From the NCBI RefSeq assembly GCF_025506335.1, contig NZ_JANZYO010000005.1, forward strand, positions 186,001 to 250,000: DNA of 64,000 bases, read 5' to 3'. The notes below the pieces were generated by a model. It did not search any database. It was not told the DNA's origin and saw only the letters and a list, made by a program, of their open reading frames with translations. The stretch's first letter is position 1. Each line of letters opens with the position of its first letter. Shown in pieces: positions 25,582 through 34,393 of this stretch. The position numbers and the translations under genes were made by a program. This stretch comes from Mumia quercus (GTDB taxonomy: Bacteria > Actinomycetota > Actinomycetes > Propionibacteriales > Nocardioidaceae).

Positions 25582-26325
25582 CTGAAAGCTGACCCGTTCG
25601 ACCAGCTCGCCCTGCTCGACCTGCAGACCATCGACTCGTCGCTCGCGCAGCTCGCGCACCGCCGCAAGAACCTCCCGCAGGTCGCGGCACTGGACGAGCT
25701 GCGTCGCGAGCGCGAGACCGTCCACGCGCGCAGCGTGCAGGCTCAGACCAAGGTCTCCGACCTGACGGCCGACCAGACCAAGGCCGACGCCGAGGTCGCC
25801 GCCGTACGCGCCCGCCGCGACCGGGACCAGACCCGGCTCGACTCGGGGCAGATCACCAATCCCAAGGACCTCCAGAGCATCCAGAACGAGATCGTCGCGC
25901 TGGACCGCAGGATCGGCTCTCTCGAGGACGCCGAGCTGGAGGTCATGGAGGAGCTGGAGGCCGCGCAGTCCGAGCTGGCGCTCGCGACCGACGCGCTCGC
26001 CTCCCTCGACGCGCGGATCGCCGACGAGTTCTCCGCTCTCGAGGAGTCGACCCGCGAGATCGACGCGAGCGCCGAGGCGCTCCTCGCGGAGCGCGGCGGC
26101 GCCACCGAGCGCGTGGCCGACGCGCTGCTCACGCTCTACGAGAAGGTTCGCAAGACCCACGGCGGCGTCGGTGCCGCCGCGCTGCGCCACAAGCGGTGCG
26201 AGGGGTGCCGGCTGGAGATCAACGGTGCCGACCTGCGTGAGATCGCCGGGAAGCCGAGCGACGAGGTGCTGCGGTGCCCCGAGTGCGACCGCATCCTCGT
26301 CCGGACCCACGACGCGGGCCTGTGA
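25582..26325 (+). CDS. C4-type zinc ribbon coiled-coil protein, CTG start
   Basis: A 247-residue protein with a long coiled-coil (residues about 10-170) and a C-terminal zinc ribbon (CEGCRLEI and CPECDRIL). The family sits between Nif3 and the RNase H/phosphatase gene in actinobacteria (Rv2229c) and is of unknown function. The conserved N-terminus DQLALLDLQTIDSSLAQLAHRR lies upstream of the first GTG (25735). No ATG, GTG or TTG exists in frame above it after the TAA at 25513, but CTG at 25582 is preceded by AGGAG. I infer a CTG start. Confidence 0.82.
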   Translation: MKADPFDQLALLDLQTIDSSLAQLAHRRKNLPQVAALDELRRERETVHARSVQAQTKVSDLTADQTKADAEVAAVRARRDRDQTRLDSGQITNPKDLQSIQNEIVALDRRIGSLEDAELEVMEELEAAQSELALATDALASLDARIADEFSALEESTREIDASAEALLAERGGATERVADALLTLYEKVRKTHGGVGAAALRHKRCEGCRLEINGADLREIAGKPSDEVLRCPECDRILVRTHDAGL

Positions 26326-27395
26326 CCGCTCCACGCCGGGTCGTCGTCGAGGCGGACGGGGGTTCGCGGGGCAACCCCGGACCCGCCGCGTACGGGGCGG
26401 TGCTGCGCGACGCCGACACAGGCGACGTGGTCGCGCAGCGCGCCGAGACGATCGGGATCGCGACCAACAACGTCGCCGAGTACTCCGGGCTCATCGCCGG
26501 GCTCGAGCTCGTCGCCGAGCACGCGCCTGACGCGCAGGTCGAGGTGCGGATGGACTCCAAGCTCGTCGTCGAGCAGATGGCGGGCCGCTGGAAGGTCAAG
26601 CACCCCGACATGGTCCCGCTGGCGGCTCGCGCGCGAGAGCTCGCGCCGTCAGGCGTGCAGTGGACGTGGGTGCCGCGCGAGCGCAACAAGGCGGCCGACG
26701 CGCTCCTGAACGAGGCGCTCGACGGTGCGTCGGCGACGCCGCAGCCACGCAACCCGATGGTCGGCTGGCGCGACCCGTCGGCCGCGCCGCCGACGACACT
26801 GACCCTCGTCCGGCACGGGGCCACCGACAACACGCTCGCCAAGGTGTTCTGCGGGAACGGCGGCGCCGACCCCGGGCTGAACGACGAAGGCAGGGCGCAG
26901 GCTCACCGCGCCGCCGCGTACGTCGCGCGCGACGGCGCCGACGTGGTCGTGAGCTCGCCGCTGCGCCGCTGCCGCGAGACCGCCGAGATCCTCGCGAACG
27001 ACCTCGGCGTCGAGGTCGTCGTGGAGCAGGCTGTCGTCGAGGCGTCGTTCGGCGCGTGGGACGGCATGTCCTTCGCCGAGGTCCGGGAGAAGGACCCTGC
27101 CGCGCTCGACGCCTGGCTGTCGTCGACCGCCGTCGCGCCGCCGGGAGGCGAGTCGTACGACGCCGTCTTCGCGAGGGTGCAGCAGGCGCAGGAGCAGCTC
27201 GTCGCCTCGTACGCCGGCAGGCACGTCGTGGTCGTGAGCCACGTGACGCCGATCAAGATGTTCGTCCGGCTGGCCCTCGACGCCCCGATGCCGGTGATCC
27301 ACCGGCTCGAGCTGCAGCCCGCGTCGGTGAGCACGGTGCGCATCTGGCCCGACGGAATCGCGACCCTGCGCGCGTACGACGTCGTCCCCCTCTGA
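26322..27395 (+). CDS. Bifunctional RNase H / acid phosphatase
   Basis: A 357-residue fusion seen in actinobacteria (Rv2228c). Residues 1-140 form a type I RNase H: VEADGGSRGNPGPAAYGAV, NNVAEYSGLIAGLE, MDSKLVVEQM and the final Asp in KAADALLNEA give the DEDD catalytic set. Residues from about 160 form a histidine phosphatase (CobC-like) with LTLVRHGATDNT, SSPLRRCRETAE and VVSHVTPIKM. It would remove RNA-DNA hybrids and dephosphorylate a small substrate. The GTG overlaps the previous stop by GTGA, showing coupling. Confidence 0.92.
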   Translation: MTAPRRVVVEADGGSRGNPGPAAYGAVLRDADTGDVVAQRAETIGIATNNVAEYSGLIAGLELVAEHAPDAQVEVRMDSKLVVEQMAGRWKVKHPDMVPLAARARELAPSGVQWTWVPRERNKAADALLNEALDGASATPQPRNPMVGWRDPSAAPPTTLTLVRHGATDNTLAKVFCGNGGADPGLNDEGRAQAHRAAAYVARDGADVVVSSPLRRCRETAEILANDLGVEVVVEQAVVEASFGAWDGMSFAEVREKDPAALDAWLSSTAVAPPGGESYDAVFARVQQAQEQLVASYAGRHVVVVSHVTPIKMFVRLALDAPMPVIHRLELQPASVSTVRIWPDGIATLRAYDVVPL

Positions 27396-27415
27396 CCCGC
27401 CCGGTCCGCGCCGGG

Positions 27416-28180
27416 TCAGATCTCGGTGACGACGACGTCGAGGCGGTGGCCGTGCTCCTCGACGGTCCACCCCAGGTCGCGCCACGCGTCGGCGAGCGCA
27501 CCGACCGTACGAGGAGCCGCGCCCTCGACGAGGAGCTCACGGACCAGCCGGCCCTTCGTGGCCTTGTTGAAATGGCTCACGACCGTCCGCTTGCCGCCCG
27601 ACTCGTGGAGGACTCGTACGGTCGCGGTCCGAGCGAGCACGTCGGGTGACGGCTTCCAGAGCGCGGTGTAGGTCGAGGAGCGCAGGTCGATGAGGAGCCC
27701 GGAGCCGAGCGCCTCCTCGACGGCGGGTCCCAGCGCGTTGCGCCACTGACTCGCCATCGTCCCGAGGCCTGGCAGCGTCACGTTGCCCGAGAGCCGGTAC
27801 GCGGGGATGCGGTCGGCAGGTCGCAGCAGGCCGAACAACGCGCTCGCGAACGCCAGCGACCGGCTCGCCCGGCGACGTGCAGCGGCGTCCAGCGAGGCGA
27901 GGTCGAGCGCGGCGTACAGCACGCCGTCGTACACGGCGTCGGCGCGCGCGGTCGGCTGCGACCAGAGCGCCGCGTCGCGGGCGACGGCATCGGCCTGCGT
28001 CGGTCCGAGGCCGAGCACCTCGGCGGCCCGAACAGGATCCTCGGCGCACAAGGTCACGAGCACGTCGGCGATCCGGCGACGGGTGTCGGTCAGCTCCGGG
28101 AACGACAACGCGTCCAGGTCGAGCGGGCGTCCGCGGCGTGGGACGGACTTGCCTTCGGACGGAGGGAGCAGGACGAGCAC
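27416..28180 (-). CDS. yaaA: Peroxide stress protein YaaA
   Basis: A 254-residue YaaA (DUF328/UPF0246) protein that in E. coli lowers free iron during peroxide stress and binds DNA. It opens with the family motif VLLPPSEGKSVPRRG, followed by YDGVLYAALDLASL, the ALFGLLRPADRIPAYRLSG block and HESGGKRTVVSHFNKATKGRLVRELL near the C-terminus. ATCCTA at 28187-28192 (TAGGAT on the minus strand) is 6 nt from the GTG, suggesting a leaderless mRNA. Convergent with the RNase H gene. Confidence 0.9.
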   Translation of the reverse strand: MLVLLPPSEGKSVPRRGRPLDLDALSFPELTDTRRRIADVLVTLCAEDPVRAAEVLGLGPTQADAVARDAALWSQPTARADAVYDGVLYAALDLASLDAAARRRASRSLAFASALFGLLRPADRIPAYRLSGNVTLPGLGTMASQWRNALGPAVEEALGSGLLIDLRSSTYTALWKPSPDVLARTATVRVLHESGGKRTVVSHFNKATKGRLVRELLVEGAAPRTVGALADAWRDLGWTVEEHGHRLDVVVTEI

Positions 28181-28257
28181 CCGAAGATCCTACGGAGCGG
28201 CACGGGCTGCTCCGGCCTCGCCCCGCGGGGGCGAGCGGGCGCTCCTAGGGTATGGCC

Positions 28258-29697
28258 ATGGCTCACGCGTACTACGAGGTCGCTCCCGAGGCTGTGCCCG
28301 CACTCGAAGGGCGCATCGACGCGCTCGCCGACGAGCTCGGGATCGACGCGGCGTTCCCCGACGAGGTGACGGCCGAGGCCGAGGCCGCGGCGCGCGGCGT
28401 CGTCCTTCCCGCGCTCGACCGTACGGACCTGGCGATGGTGACCATCGACCCGCCGGGCGCGCGCGACCTCGACCAGGCGATGTTCCTCGAGCGGCGAGGC
28501 GACGGCTACACGGTCCACTACGCGATCGCCGACGTCGCCTCGTTCGTCGTGCCGGGCGGCGCGATCGACCGCGAGGTGCGCGAGCGGGGGGAGACCCTGT
28601 ACGCCCCGACGCGCCGCATCCCGCTCCACCCGCCGACGCTGTCCGAGGACGCGGCGAGCCTGCTGCCCGGAGTCGTACGACCGGCCCTGCTGTGGAGCAT
28701 CGACCTCGACGCGCAGGGGGCGCAGGTCGGGGCGGCCGTCGTCCGTGCGCAGGTGCGCAGCACGGCCCAGCTGGACTACGAGGGCGTGCAGCAGCAGGTC
28801 GACGCGGGGACGGCGCCCGAGACCCTTCTGCTGCTGAAGGAGGTCGGCGAGCTGCGCCAGCGCCTCGAGGCCGAGCGCGGCGGCGTCAGCCTGCCGCTGC
28901 CGTCCCAGGAGATCCAGCCGGCCGAGGACGGCGCGTGGCGGCTGTCGTACCGCCGTCCCGTCCCCTCCGAGGGCTGGAACGAGCAGATCTCGCTGCTGAC
29001 GGGCATGGCCGCCGCCGCGATGATGGTCGAGGCGCGGGTCGGCCTCGTACGGACGCTCCCGCCCGCGGACGAGCGCGGGCTGCGACGCCTGCGCCGGGCG
29101 GCCCGCGGACTCGCGATCGCGTGGCCGGCCGAGATGCCGTACCCGGACTTCGTGCGCACCCTCGACCCGGCGCAGCCGCGCCACGTGGCGATGCTCGAGG
29201 CGTGCACCGGGCTGCTGCGCGGCGCAGGGTACGCGGCGTTCGACGGCGCTCTGCCCGAGCTCGTCGAGCACGCGGCGATCGCGGCGCCGTACGCCCACGC
29301 GACGGCACCGCTGCGACGGCTCGCCGACCGGTACGTGGGGGAGGTGTGCCTGGCGCTGAGCGCCGGCGAGCCCGTGCCGGACTGGGTGCGCCGCGACCTC
29401 CCGGAGCTGCCGAAGGTGATGGCGGGCACGGGGCGCCGCGCGTCGGCGTTCGACCGTGCGGTGCTCGACCTGGTCGAGGCCGTGGTCCTCGCGGACTCGG
29501 TGGGCGGCACGTTCGACGGGGTCGTCATCGACGCCGACGACAAGGACCCGAACAAGGGAGTCGTCCTTCTCGACGAGCCGGCGGTCGAGGCGCGGGTCGT
29601 GGGCACGGCGCCGCTGCCGCTGGGCGAACCGGTCCAGGTGGTGCTGGACGAGGCGGACGTCGACACGCGCACGGTCCGCTTCCGCCTCGCCGGTTGA
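28258..29697 (+). CDS. RNB-domain exoribonuclease (RNase II/R family)
   Basis: A 479-residue short RNB protein. The catalytic motif TIDPPGARDLDQAMFLERR near residue 60 carries the metal-binding Asp residues; YAIADVASFV, RRIPLHPPTLSEDAASLLPG and HATAPLRRLADRYVGEV are standard RNB blocks. It lacks N-terminal cold-shock domains and keeps only a short C-terminal S1-like tail, as usual in actinobacteria. TAGGGT at 28246-28251 touches the first ATG (28252), so transcription would begin at about the second ATG (28258), which I prefer. Confidence 0.88.
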   Translation: MAHAYYEVAPEAVPALEGRIDALADELGIDAAFPDEVTAEAEAAARGVVLPALDRTDLAMVTIDPPGARDLDQAMFLERRGDGYTVHYAIADVASFVVPGGAIDREVRERGETLYAPTRRIPLHPPTLSEDAASLLPGVVRPALLWSIDLDAQGAQVGAAVVRAQVRSTAQLDYEGVQQQVDAGTAPETLLLLKEVGELRQRLEAERGGVSLPLPSQEIQPAEDGAWRLSYRRPVPSEGWNEQISLLTGMAAAAMMVEARVGLVRTLPPADERGLRRLRRAARGLAIAWPAEMPYPDFVRTLDPAQPRHVAMLEACTGLLRGAGYAAFDGALPELVEHAAIAAPYAHATAPLRRLADRYVGEVCLALSAGEPVPDWVRRDLPELPKVMAGTGRRASAFDRAVLDLVEAVVLADSVGGTFDGVVIDADDKDPNKGVVLLDEPAVEARVVGTAPLPLGEPVQVVLDEADVDTRTVRFRLAG

Positions 29698-29706
29698 CCG
29701 GCGGCG

Positions 29707-30288
29707 TCAGAACGCGACGACGCCCTCGACCAGGAGCCAGATCCCGAAGACCGCGAAGAGCGCCGCAGCGCCGTACTTGATCGCCTTCTCCGGCAGCTGC
29801 TTGCCGAGCCAGGCGCCGACCAGGATTGCGAGCGCGTCGGCGAGCACCATGCCGATGGTGCTCCCGATCCACGTTCCGAACCAGTTCTCCTGCGTCGCCA
29901 GGGTGATCGTGGCGAGCATCGTCTTGTCGCCGAGCTCGGCGAGGAAGAAGGCGCCACCGACCGCCCAGATCGCCGCACCCTTGCTGCGCTGCGCCTTCTG
30001 ACGCTCCTCGACGGTGAGCTGGTCACCGCGCAGCGTCCAGGCGGCGAAGACGAGGAAGGCGATGCCGGCCACCAGCGTGATCCAGTGCTGGGCGTCGGCG
30101 AACGCCTCGCCGATCCAGAAGCCGATCCCCACCGAGGCGAGGTGCACGACCGCGGTGGCGACGGTGATGCCGACGAGCACGTCGCGCGGGCGGTAACGGG
30201 TCGCGAACGTCATCGCGATGAGCTGGCTCTTGTCACCGAGCTCCGCCACGAAGATCACGGCGGTGCTCAGGAGCAGGGCGTACAGCAT
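29707..30288 (-). CDS. GDT1/TMEM165-family Mn2+ exporter
   Basis: A 193-residue six-helix membrane protein of the UPF0016 family, cation/proton exchangers that export manganese in bacteria. The family signature E-x-G-D-K-(S/T) occurs twice: AELGDKSQLIAM at residue 16 and FFLAELGDKTMLATI near residue 100, in an internal duplication. The 5-prime leader folds as a yybP-ykoY manganese riboswitch, which supports the substrate strongly. The ribosome site lies inside the expression-platform hairpin. Confidence 0.93.
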   Translation of the reverse strand: MLYALLLSTAVIFVAELGDKSQLIAMTFATRYRPRDVLVGITVATAVVHLASVGIGFWIGEAFADAQHWITLVAGIAFLVFAAWTLRGDQLTVEERQKAQRSKGAAIWAVGGAFFLAELGDKTMLATITLATQENWFGTWIGSTIGMVLADALAILVGAWLGKQLPEKAIKYGAAALFAVFGIWLLVEGVVAF

Positions 30289-30289
30289 G

Positions 30290-30319
30290 AAAAAATCTCC
30301 TCGTCACCTGGACGAGGAG
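30290..30319 (-). terminator. Riboswitch expression platform: terminator plus SD sequestration
   Basis: On the minus strand, arms CTCCTCGTC and GACGAGGAG form a perfect 9-bp stem with a 5-nt loop (30297-30319), followed by ATTTTTT and then C-ATG. This is an intrinsic terminator placed immediately before the start codon. The GAGGAG Shine-Dalgarno is the 3-prime arm, so the same hairpin can block both transcription and translation. Confidence 0.85.
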
Positions 30320-30344
30320 ACTGCCTGGACGGCCCCTTCGACCA

Positions 30345-30475
30345 GGCACGTCCATAGGGTCGTGTCGCTGGCCGAAAGTCTCGTCCGCGTCACCGAGGTG
30401 ACGCCTTCCGTACCGGACCCCGGAGGGTCAGTGTGTCGACACGGATGTTGGGGACTACTCCCTTTCGCTCCCTCC
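30345..30475 (-). ncRNA. yybP-ykoY manganese riboswitch
   Basis: The minus strand reads GAAAGGGAGTAGTCCCC, then GTGTCGACACACTGACC, a variable stem with GGCGTCACCTCGGTGACGCGG, and CGAGACTTTCGGCC followed by GCGACACGACCC. These are the conserved blocks of the yybP-ykoY aptamer, including the paired L1/L3 manganese-binding loops. It lies directly upstream of the GDT1 exporter gene, the classic arrangement: Mn2+ binding frees the downstream gene. Exact ends are approximate. Confidence 0.88.
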
Positions 30476-30535
30476 ATCGTACGCCCGGCCGGTGCGGCGA
30501 CCAAACCGGAGGTGACGTGGGCTACTCTGACAGGC

Positions 30536-30946
30536 GCGGATGAGTCGGCCGGGCGGCCGCGTCGTCCTTGGTGCGCACCAAGGACGCCGAGGAAGGTCCG
30601 GACTCCACAGAGCAACGGTGGTGGGTAACGCCCACCCACGGTGACGTGCGGGACAGTGCCACAGAAAACAGACCGCCAGCGGCCTCACGCCTCGTGCGTG
30701 AGGTGCGGGTAAGGGTGAAACGGTGGTGTAAGAGACCACCAGCGCTTCGGGTGACCGAGGCGGCTCGGTAAACCCCACTGGGAGCAAGACCAAGAAGGGC
30801 CTCCGGGCCCGCGCAGGCGCTGACGCTGCTCGCCGAGCCTGCGGGTAGGTCGCTGGAGCGTCGCGGTGACGCGGCGCCGAGAGAGATGGTCGCCGGGGCG
30901 GGGAGACGTCCTGACAGAATCCGGCCTACAGGCCGGCTCATCCGCC
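30536..30946 (+). ncRNA. rnpB: RNase P RNA (class A)
   Basis: About 410 nt of catalytic RNA for tRNA 5-prime maturation. The 5-prime strand GCGGATGAGTCGGCC pairs with GGCCGGCTCATCCGC at the 3-prime end. Internal landmarks are GAGGAAGGTCCGGACTCC, ACAGTGCCACAGAAAACAGACCG, GGTAAGGGTGAAACGGTGGTGTAAGAGACCACCAGC and the GACAGAATCCGGCCTACAG near the end. TACTCT at 30523-30528 is the likely -10 box. Ends are set by the P1 pairing. Confidence 0.96.
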
Positions 30947-30963
30947 ACTCAGAGCAGCGCGCC

Positions 30964-31305
30964 TCAGCGGCGCGCGGCGGCGCCGAGGAGCCCGCGGCGG
31001 TCGGCCCAGACCTCGAAGGCGACGGTGAGGAACGGCGGCACGGCCGACGCGAGTGCCGCGATCGCGACCTTGAACGACCAGCCGAACGTGCGCCAGGCGA
31101 CGAGGCACATCACGACGTAGGCCACGAAGATGCCACCGTGGATCGGTCCGAAGATCTTGACGCCGAGCTCGGTCGTCTCGAGGACCCACTTGAAGAACAT
31201 GCCGATCAGGAGGCCGGCCCAGGAGACGGCTTCGGCGAACGCCACGACACGGAACGCGAGGCGGGTGCGGGCATGGGTCTGCGGGGGCGTGGCGGTTGCG
31301 GTCAC
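30964..31305 (-). CDS. DUF3817 membrane protein
   Basis: A small three-helix membrane protein of the DUF3817 family, 113 residues from GTG 31305 (or 126 from ATG 31344). Hydrophobic segments are VVAFAEAVSWAGLLIGMFF, GGIFVAYVVMCLVAW and FKVAIAALASAVPPFLTVAFE. The motif KIFGPIHGGIFVAYV is family-typical. It ends in a basic tail. It follows map on the same strand, with no convincing ribosome site at either start. Function unknown. Confidence 0.8.
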   Translation of the reverse strand: MTATATPPQTHARTRLAFRVVAFAEAVSWAGLLIGMFFKWVLETTELGVKIFGPIHGGIFVAYVVMCLVAWRTFGWSFKVAIAALASAVPPFLTVAFEVWADRRGLLGAAARR

Positions 31306-31367
31306 GGCACCGACCGTACCGGGTGCACCGGCGGGATCCGGCATCGGCTACGACAGTGCGTCGTAGA

Positions 31368-32216
31368 TCACGGGAGCGTGAGGATCTCCGCGCCCGAGTC
31401 GGTCACGAGGAGCGTGTGCTCGAACTGCGCCGTGCGGGACTTGTCGCGGGTGGTCGCCGTCCAGCCGTCGTCCCACATGTCCCAGTCGGTGGTGCCGAGG
31501 GTGAGCATCGGCTCGATCGTGAACGTCATGCCCGGCTTGATCACGGTGTCGGCCGCAGGATCGTCGTAGTGCGGGATGATCAGCCCGTCGTGGAACGCGG
31601 GACCGACCCCGTGGCCGGTGAAGTCGCGCACCACGCCGTAGCCGAACCTCTTCGCGTACGACTCGATGACGCGGCCGATGACATTGATCTGGCGCCCCGG
31701 TCGGACCGCGCGGATCGCGCGCATCAGCGCCTCGTGGGTGCGCTCGACGAGCAGGCGCGACTCCTCGTCGACGTCGCCGACGAGGTAGGTCTTGTTGGTG
31801 TCGCCGTGCACGCCCCCGATGTAGGCGGTGATGTCGATGTTGACGATGTCGCCGTCCTCGAGCGGACGCGCGTCAGGGATGCCGTGACAGATGACCTCGT
31901 TGACGCTCGCGCACAGCGACTTGGGGTAGCCGCGGTAGCCCAGCGTCGAGGGGTACGCGCCGTGGCGCACGAGGAACTCGTGGCCGATCGCGTCGAGCTC
32001 GTCGGTCGTCACGCCGGGGGCGATCGCCGCCTCGACGGCGTCGAGCGCCTGCGCCGCGATCCGGCTGGCGACCCGCATCGCGTCGATGGTCTCGGCCGAG
32101 CGCACCTCGGGCCCGTCGTATGCGGCCGGCCGGGCCTTGCCGACGTACTCCGGGACGGCGATGGAGGCGGGCACCGTACGGCGCGGGGACTGGGCGTGGG
32201 GGGTCAGCACGGTCAC
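31368..32216 (-). CDS. map: Type I methionine aminopeptidase
   Basis: Cotranslational N-terminal methionine removal. From GTG 32216 the protein has 282 residues with an N-terminal extension of about 40 residues carrying a proline-rich stretch, as in mycobacterial MapB. Metal ligands are all present: two Asp in [19 protein letters not shown], His in FTGHGVG, Glu in TIEPML and AQFEHTLLV; the substrate His is in [16 protein letters not shown] at 32224-32229 (TAAACT on the minus strand) is 7 nt from the start, suggesting a leaderless mRNA. Confidence 0.95.
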   Translation of the reverse strand: MTVLTPHAQSPRRTVPASIAVPEYVGKARPAAYDGPEVRSAETIDAMRVASRIAAQALDAVEAAIAPGVTTDELDAIGHEFLVRHGAYPSTLGYRGYPKSLCASVNEVICHGIPDARPLEDGDIVNIDITAYIGGVHGDTNKTYLVGDVDEESRLLVERTHEALMRAIRAVRPGRQINVIGRVIESYAKRFGYGVVRDFTGHGVGPAFHDGLIIPHYDDPAADTVIKPGMTFTIEPMLTLGTTDWDMWDDGWTATTRDKSRTAQFEHTLLVTDSGAEILTLP

Positions 32217-32295
32217 GCCCCCGAGTTTAGATGCGAGCCCCACGTGCCGACGCGCGTGTCGGGGACGTCGGGCAGGATGTGGGAAGGAGGTCGAG

Positions 32296-32493
32296 ATGAC
32301 GGACGAGAAGTTCTACTACTGCATCAAGCACCACGCGGTCGAGGGTGCGGACGGGTGTCGGGCGATCGACCGCCTCGGCCCGTACGACACCCGTGAGGAG
32401 GCCGAGCGCGCGCTCGAGATCGCGCAGGAGCGCAACGAGCGCTGGGACGACGATCCGGCGTGGAACGACAACGACGACGACCGCTCCGCGTGA
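32296..32493 (+). CDS. Small conserved acidic protein
   Basis: A 65-residue protein beginning [20 protein letters not shown] and ending in a highly acidic tail ([16 protein letters not shown]). The first part resembles a SPOR-like/short beta unit (KFYYCIKHH... [15 protein letters not shown]). AAGGAGG at 32284-32290 supports the ATG at 32296. Its function is unknown; its position next to map recurs in actinobacteria as far as I recall. Confidence 0.75.
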   Translation: MTDEKFYYCIKHHAVEGADGCRAIDRLGPYDTREEAERALEIAQERNERWDDDPAWNDNDDDRSA

Positions 32494-32503
32494 AGGGGAG
32501 GGC

Positions 32504-33325
32504 ATGAGTCTCTCGATGCCTGAGGGCACGCGTGCGTTCGCCGACGTCACCGCCGTGCGCGCCGTGGGCGACGGTTTCGAGGCCGTCGTCGACCCGCAGT
32601 GGGGGATCGGCGGCAAGCCGAACGGCGGGTACCTGCTCGCGATGCTCGCCCGCGCGGCGGTGACCCGCGCGGGTCACGAGCACGTGGTCGCCGCGTCGGT
32701 CCACTTCCTCCACTCACCAGACGCCGGTCGGGTGGAGATCGAGACGACGGTGCTGCGCAAAGGCCGTAGCGCCGACCACGTCCGGGCGACGCTGCTGCAG
32801 GACGGTCGTGCGTGCGTCGAGGCGACGTTCATGGTCGGCACCCTGGAGGAGGGGACCACCCCGTACTGGGCCGCTGGAGCGCCTGCTCGCCCGTCGGGCG
32901 ATCGCGCAGAGGGCGTCCGGGTGCCGGGCATCAGCCCCACCGGGACGCCGGTGCCGATCATGGAGCAGGTCGACCTGCGGCTCGACCCGGCGACGATGGG
33001 CTTCGGCGCGGGGAGGCCGAGCGGGTCCGGTGAGCTGCGCGGCTGGCTGGCGCTGCTCGACGACGCGCCGTTCGACCCGCTCTCGCTGCTCTTCGCGGTC
33101 GACGCACTGCCGCCGGCCACGTTCGAGGTGGCCCCGACGGGGTGGGTGCCGACGCTGGAGCTGACCGCGTACGTACGGGCGCTGCCGGTGCCCGGGCCGG
33201 TCACGATCCTGCACCGTGCGCAGGTCGTCGAGGCGCAGCGCGTCGACGAGGCCACGTTCGTCTGGGACAGCGCCGGCCGGCTGGTCGCCCAGGCCACGCA
33301 GCTCGCCGCGATCCGCCTCGGCTGA
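32504..33325 (+). CDS. Thioesterase family protein (double hot-dog)
   Basis: A 273-residue acyl-CoA thioesterase II-like protein with two hot-dog folds. The N-terminal fold includes PQWGIGGKPNGGYLLAMLARAAV (the N-x-G-Y helix motif); the second ends in AQVVEAQRVDEATFVWDSAGRLVAQATQLAAIRL, typical of this family. It would hydrolyse acyl-CoA in the cytoplasm. The ATG at 32504 has GGGGAG directly upstream and follows the small acidic gene by 10 nt, so the two are likely an operon. Confidence 0.82.
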   Translation: MSLSMPEGTRAFADVTAVRAVGDGFEAVVDPQWGIGGKPNGGYLLAMLARAAVTRAGHEHVVAASVHFLHSPDAGRVEIETTVLRKGRSADHVRATLLQDGRACVEATFMVGTLEEGTTPYWAAGAPARPSGDRAEGVRVPGISPTGTPVPIMEQVDLRLDPATMGFGAGRPSGSGELRGWLALLDDAPFDPLSLLFAVDALPPATFEVAPTGWVPTLELTAYVRALPVPGPVTILHRAQVVEAQRVDEATFVWDSAGRLVAQATQLAAIRLG

Positions 33326-33344
33326 GTCCGCGGCGGTGGTGGTT

Positions 33345-33459
33345 TGCCACGCCAGCGTGGCAGCCTCTGGTTGGCGCGGCATGCTTGCCGCGCCAACCGC
33401 GGTTTGCCGCGCCGGCGTGGCAAGCCGCAGAGGGTTCCCGCGCCGGCGTGGCAAACCCT
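33345..33459. repeat. Cluster of four related hairpins
   Basis: Four inverted repeats in 115 bp between convergent genes. They are TGCCACGC-CA-GCGTGGCA (33345-33362), a 12-bp stem GGTTGGCGCGGC/GCCGCGCCAACC (33369-33398), GCGGTTTGCC...GGCAAGCCGC (33399-33428), and AGGGTT...AAACCCT (about 33431-33459). Three share the core GCGTGGCA after CGCC, so they are copies of one palindromic unit. They may act as terminators for both genes; REP-like elements are an alternative. Confidence 0.85.
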
Positions 33460-33472
33460 TAGGGGCGGGCCG

Positions 33473-34393
33473 TCAGAAGGTGTGCTCCTCGCTGGGGAAC
33501 GCTCCGCCTTCGACGTCGGCGACGTACGCCTTCGCCGCGTCGAGCATGGTCGTCCGCAGGTCGGCGTACTTCTTCACGAACCGCGGCAGGCGTCCGGCGT
33601 TGAGGCCCATCATGTCCTGCCAGACCAGCACCTGGGCGTCCGTGCCGGCACCGGCGCCGATCCCGATGGTGGGGATGTGGAGCTTCGCGGTGATCTCGGC
33701 CGCCACGTCGCCCGGCACCATCTCCATGACCACCGCGAACGCCCCGGCCTCCTGGACGGCCAACGCGTCGTCGATGGTCTTCTGCGCGGCACCGCCGCGA
33801 CCCTGGACCCGGTAGCCGCCGAGCGCGTGCTCGGACTGCGGCGTGAAGCCGATGTGCGCGCACACGGGGACGCCCCCGTCGACGAGACGCCGGATCTGCG
33901 GCGCCATCTCCGCACCGCCCTCCAGCTTCACGCCGTGGGCGTGCCCTTCCTTCATGAACCGCACCGCCGTGTCGTACGCCTGCTCCGGCGAGCCCTGGTA
34001 CGACCCGAAGGGCAGGTCAGCGAGCACGAACGCGTGCTTCGCCGACCGTGACACGGCGCGCACGAGGGGGACGAGCTCGTCGACGCTGACGGGCAGCGAC
34101 GACTCGTACCCGTAGACGTTGTTGGCCGCGGAGTCGCCGACGAGCAGGACGTGCACGCCCGCCTCGTCGAAGATCTGCGCGGTGTACTGGTCGTACGAGG
34201 TGAGCATCGTCCACTTCTCGCCACGCTCCTTCATCTGCTGGAGCGTGAACGTCCGGACCCGCTTGCGCGCCGGCGGTGCGGTCGCGGACGAGGCGGACGA
34301 AGCGGACGTGGTAGACGGAGCGGCGCCGGTGCCGTACGGCGCGGGCTCTTCCTGCGGGGTGCCGCCCGTGGCGGCAGACGTGTTCTCGGACAT
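33473..34393 (-). CDS. panB: 3-methyl-2-oxobutanoate hydroxymethyltransferase
   Basis: First step of pantothenate synthesis: transfers a hydroxymethyl group from methylene-THF to alpha-ketoisovalerate. From ATG 34393 the protein has 306 residues, about 40 more than E. coli PanB because of a Ser/Ala/Thr-rich N-terminal tail. Conserved blocks: [53 protein letters not shown] and [32 protein letters not shown] precedes the start. No panC or panD in the window. Confidence 0.95.
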   Translation of the reverse strand: MSENTSAATGGTPQEEPAPYGTGAAPSTTSASSASSATAPPARKRVRTFTLQQMKERGEKWTMLTSYDQYTAQIFDEAGVHVLLVGDSAANNVYGYESSLPVSVDELVPLVRAVSRSAKHAFVLADLPFGSYQGSPEQAYDTAVRFMKEGHAHGVKLEGGAEMAPQIRRLVDGGVPVCAHIGFTPQSEHALGGYRVQGRGGAAQKTIDDALAVQEAGAFAVVMEMVPGDVAAEITAKLHIPTIGIGAGAGTDAQVLVWQDMMGLNAGRLPRFVKKYADLRTTMLDAAKAYVADVEGGAFPSEEHTF

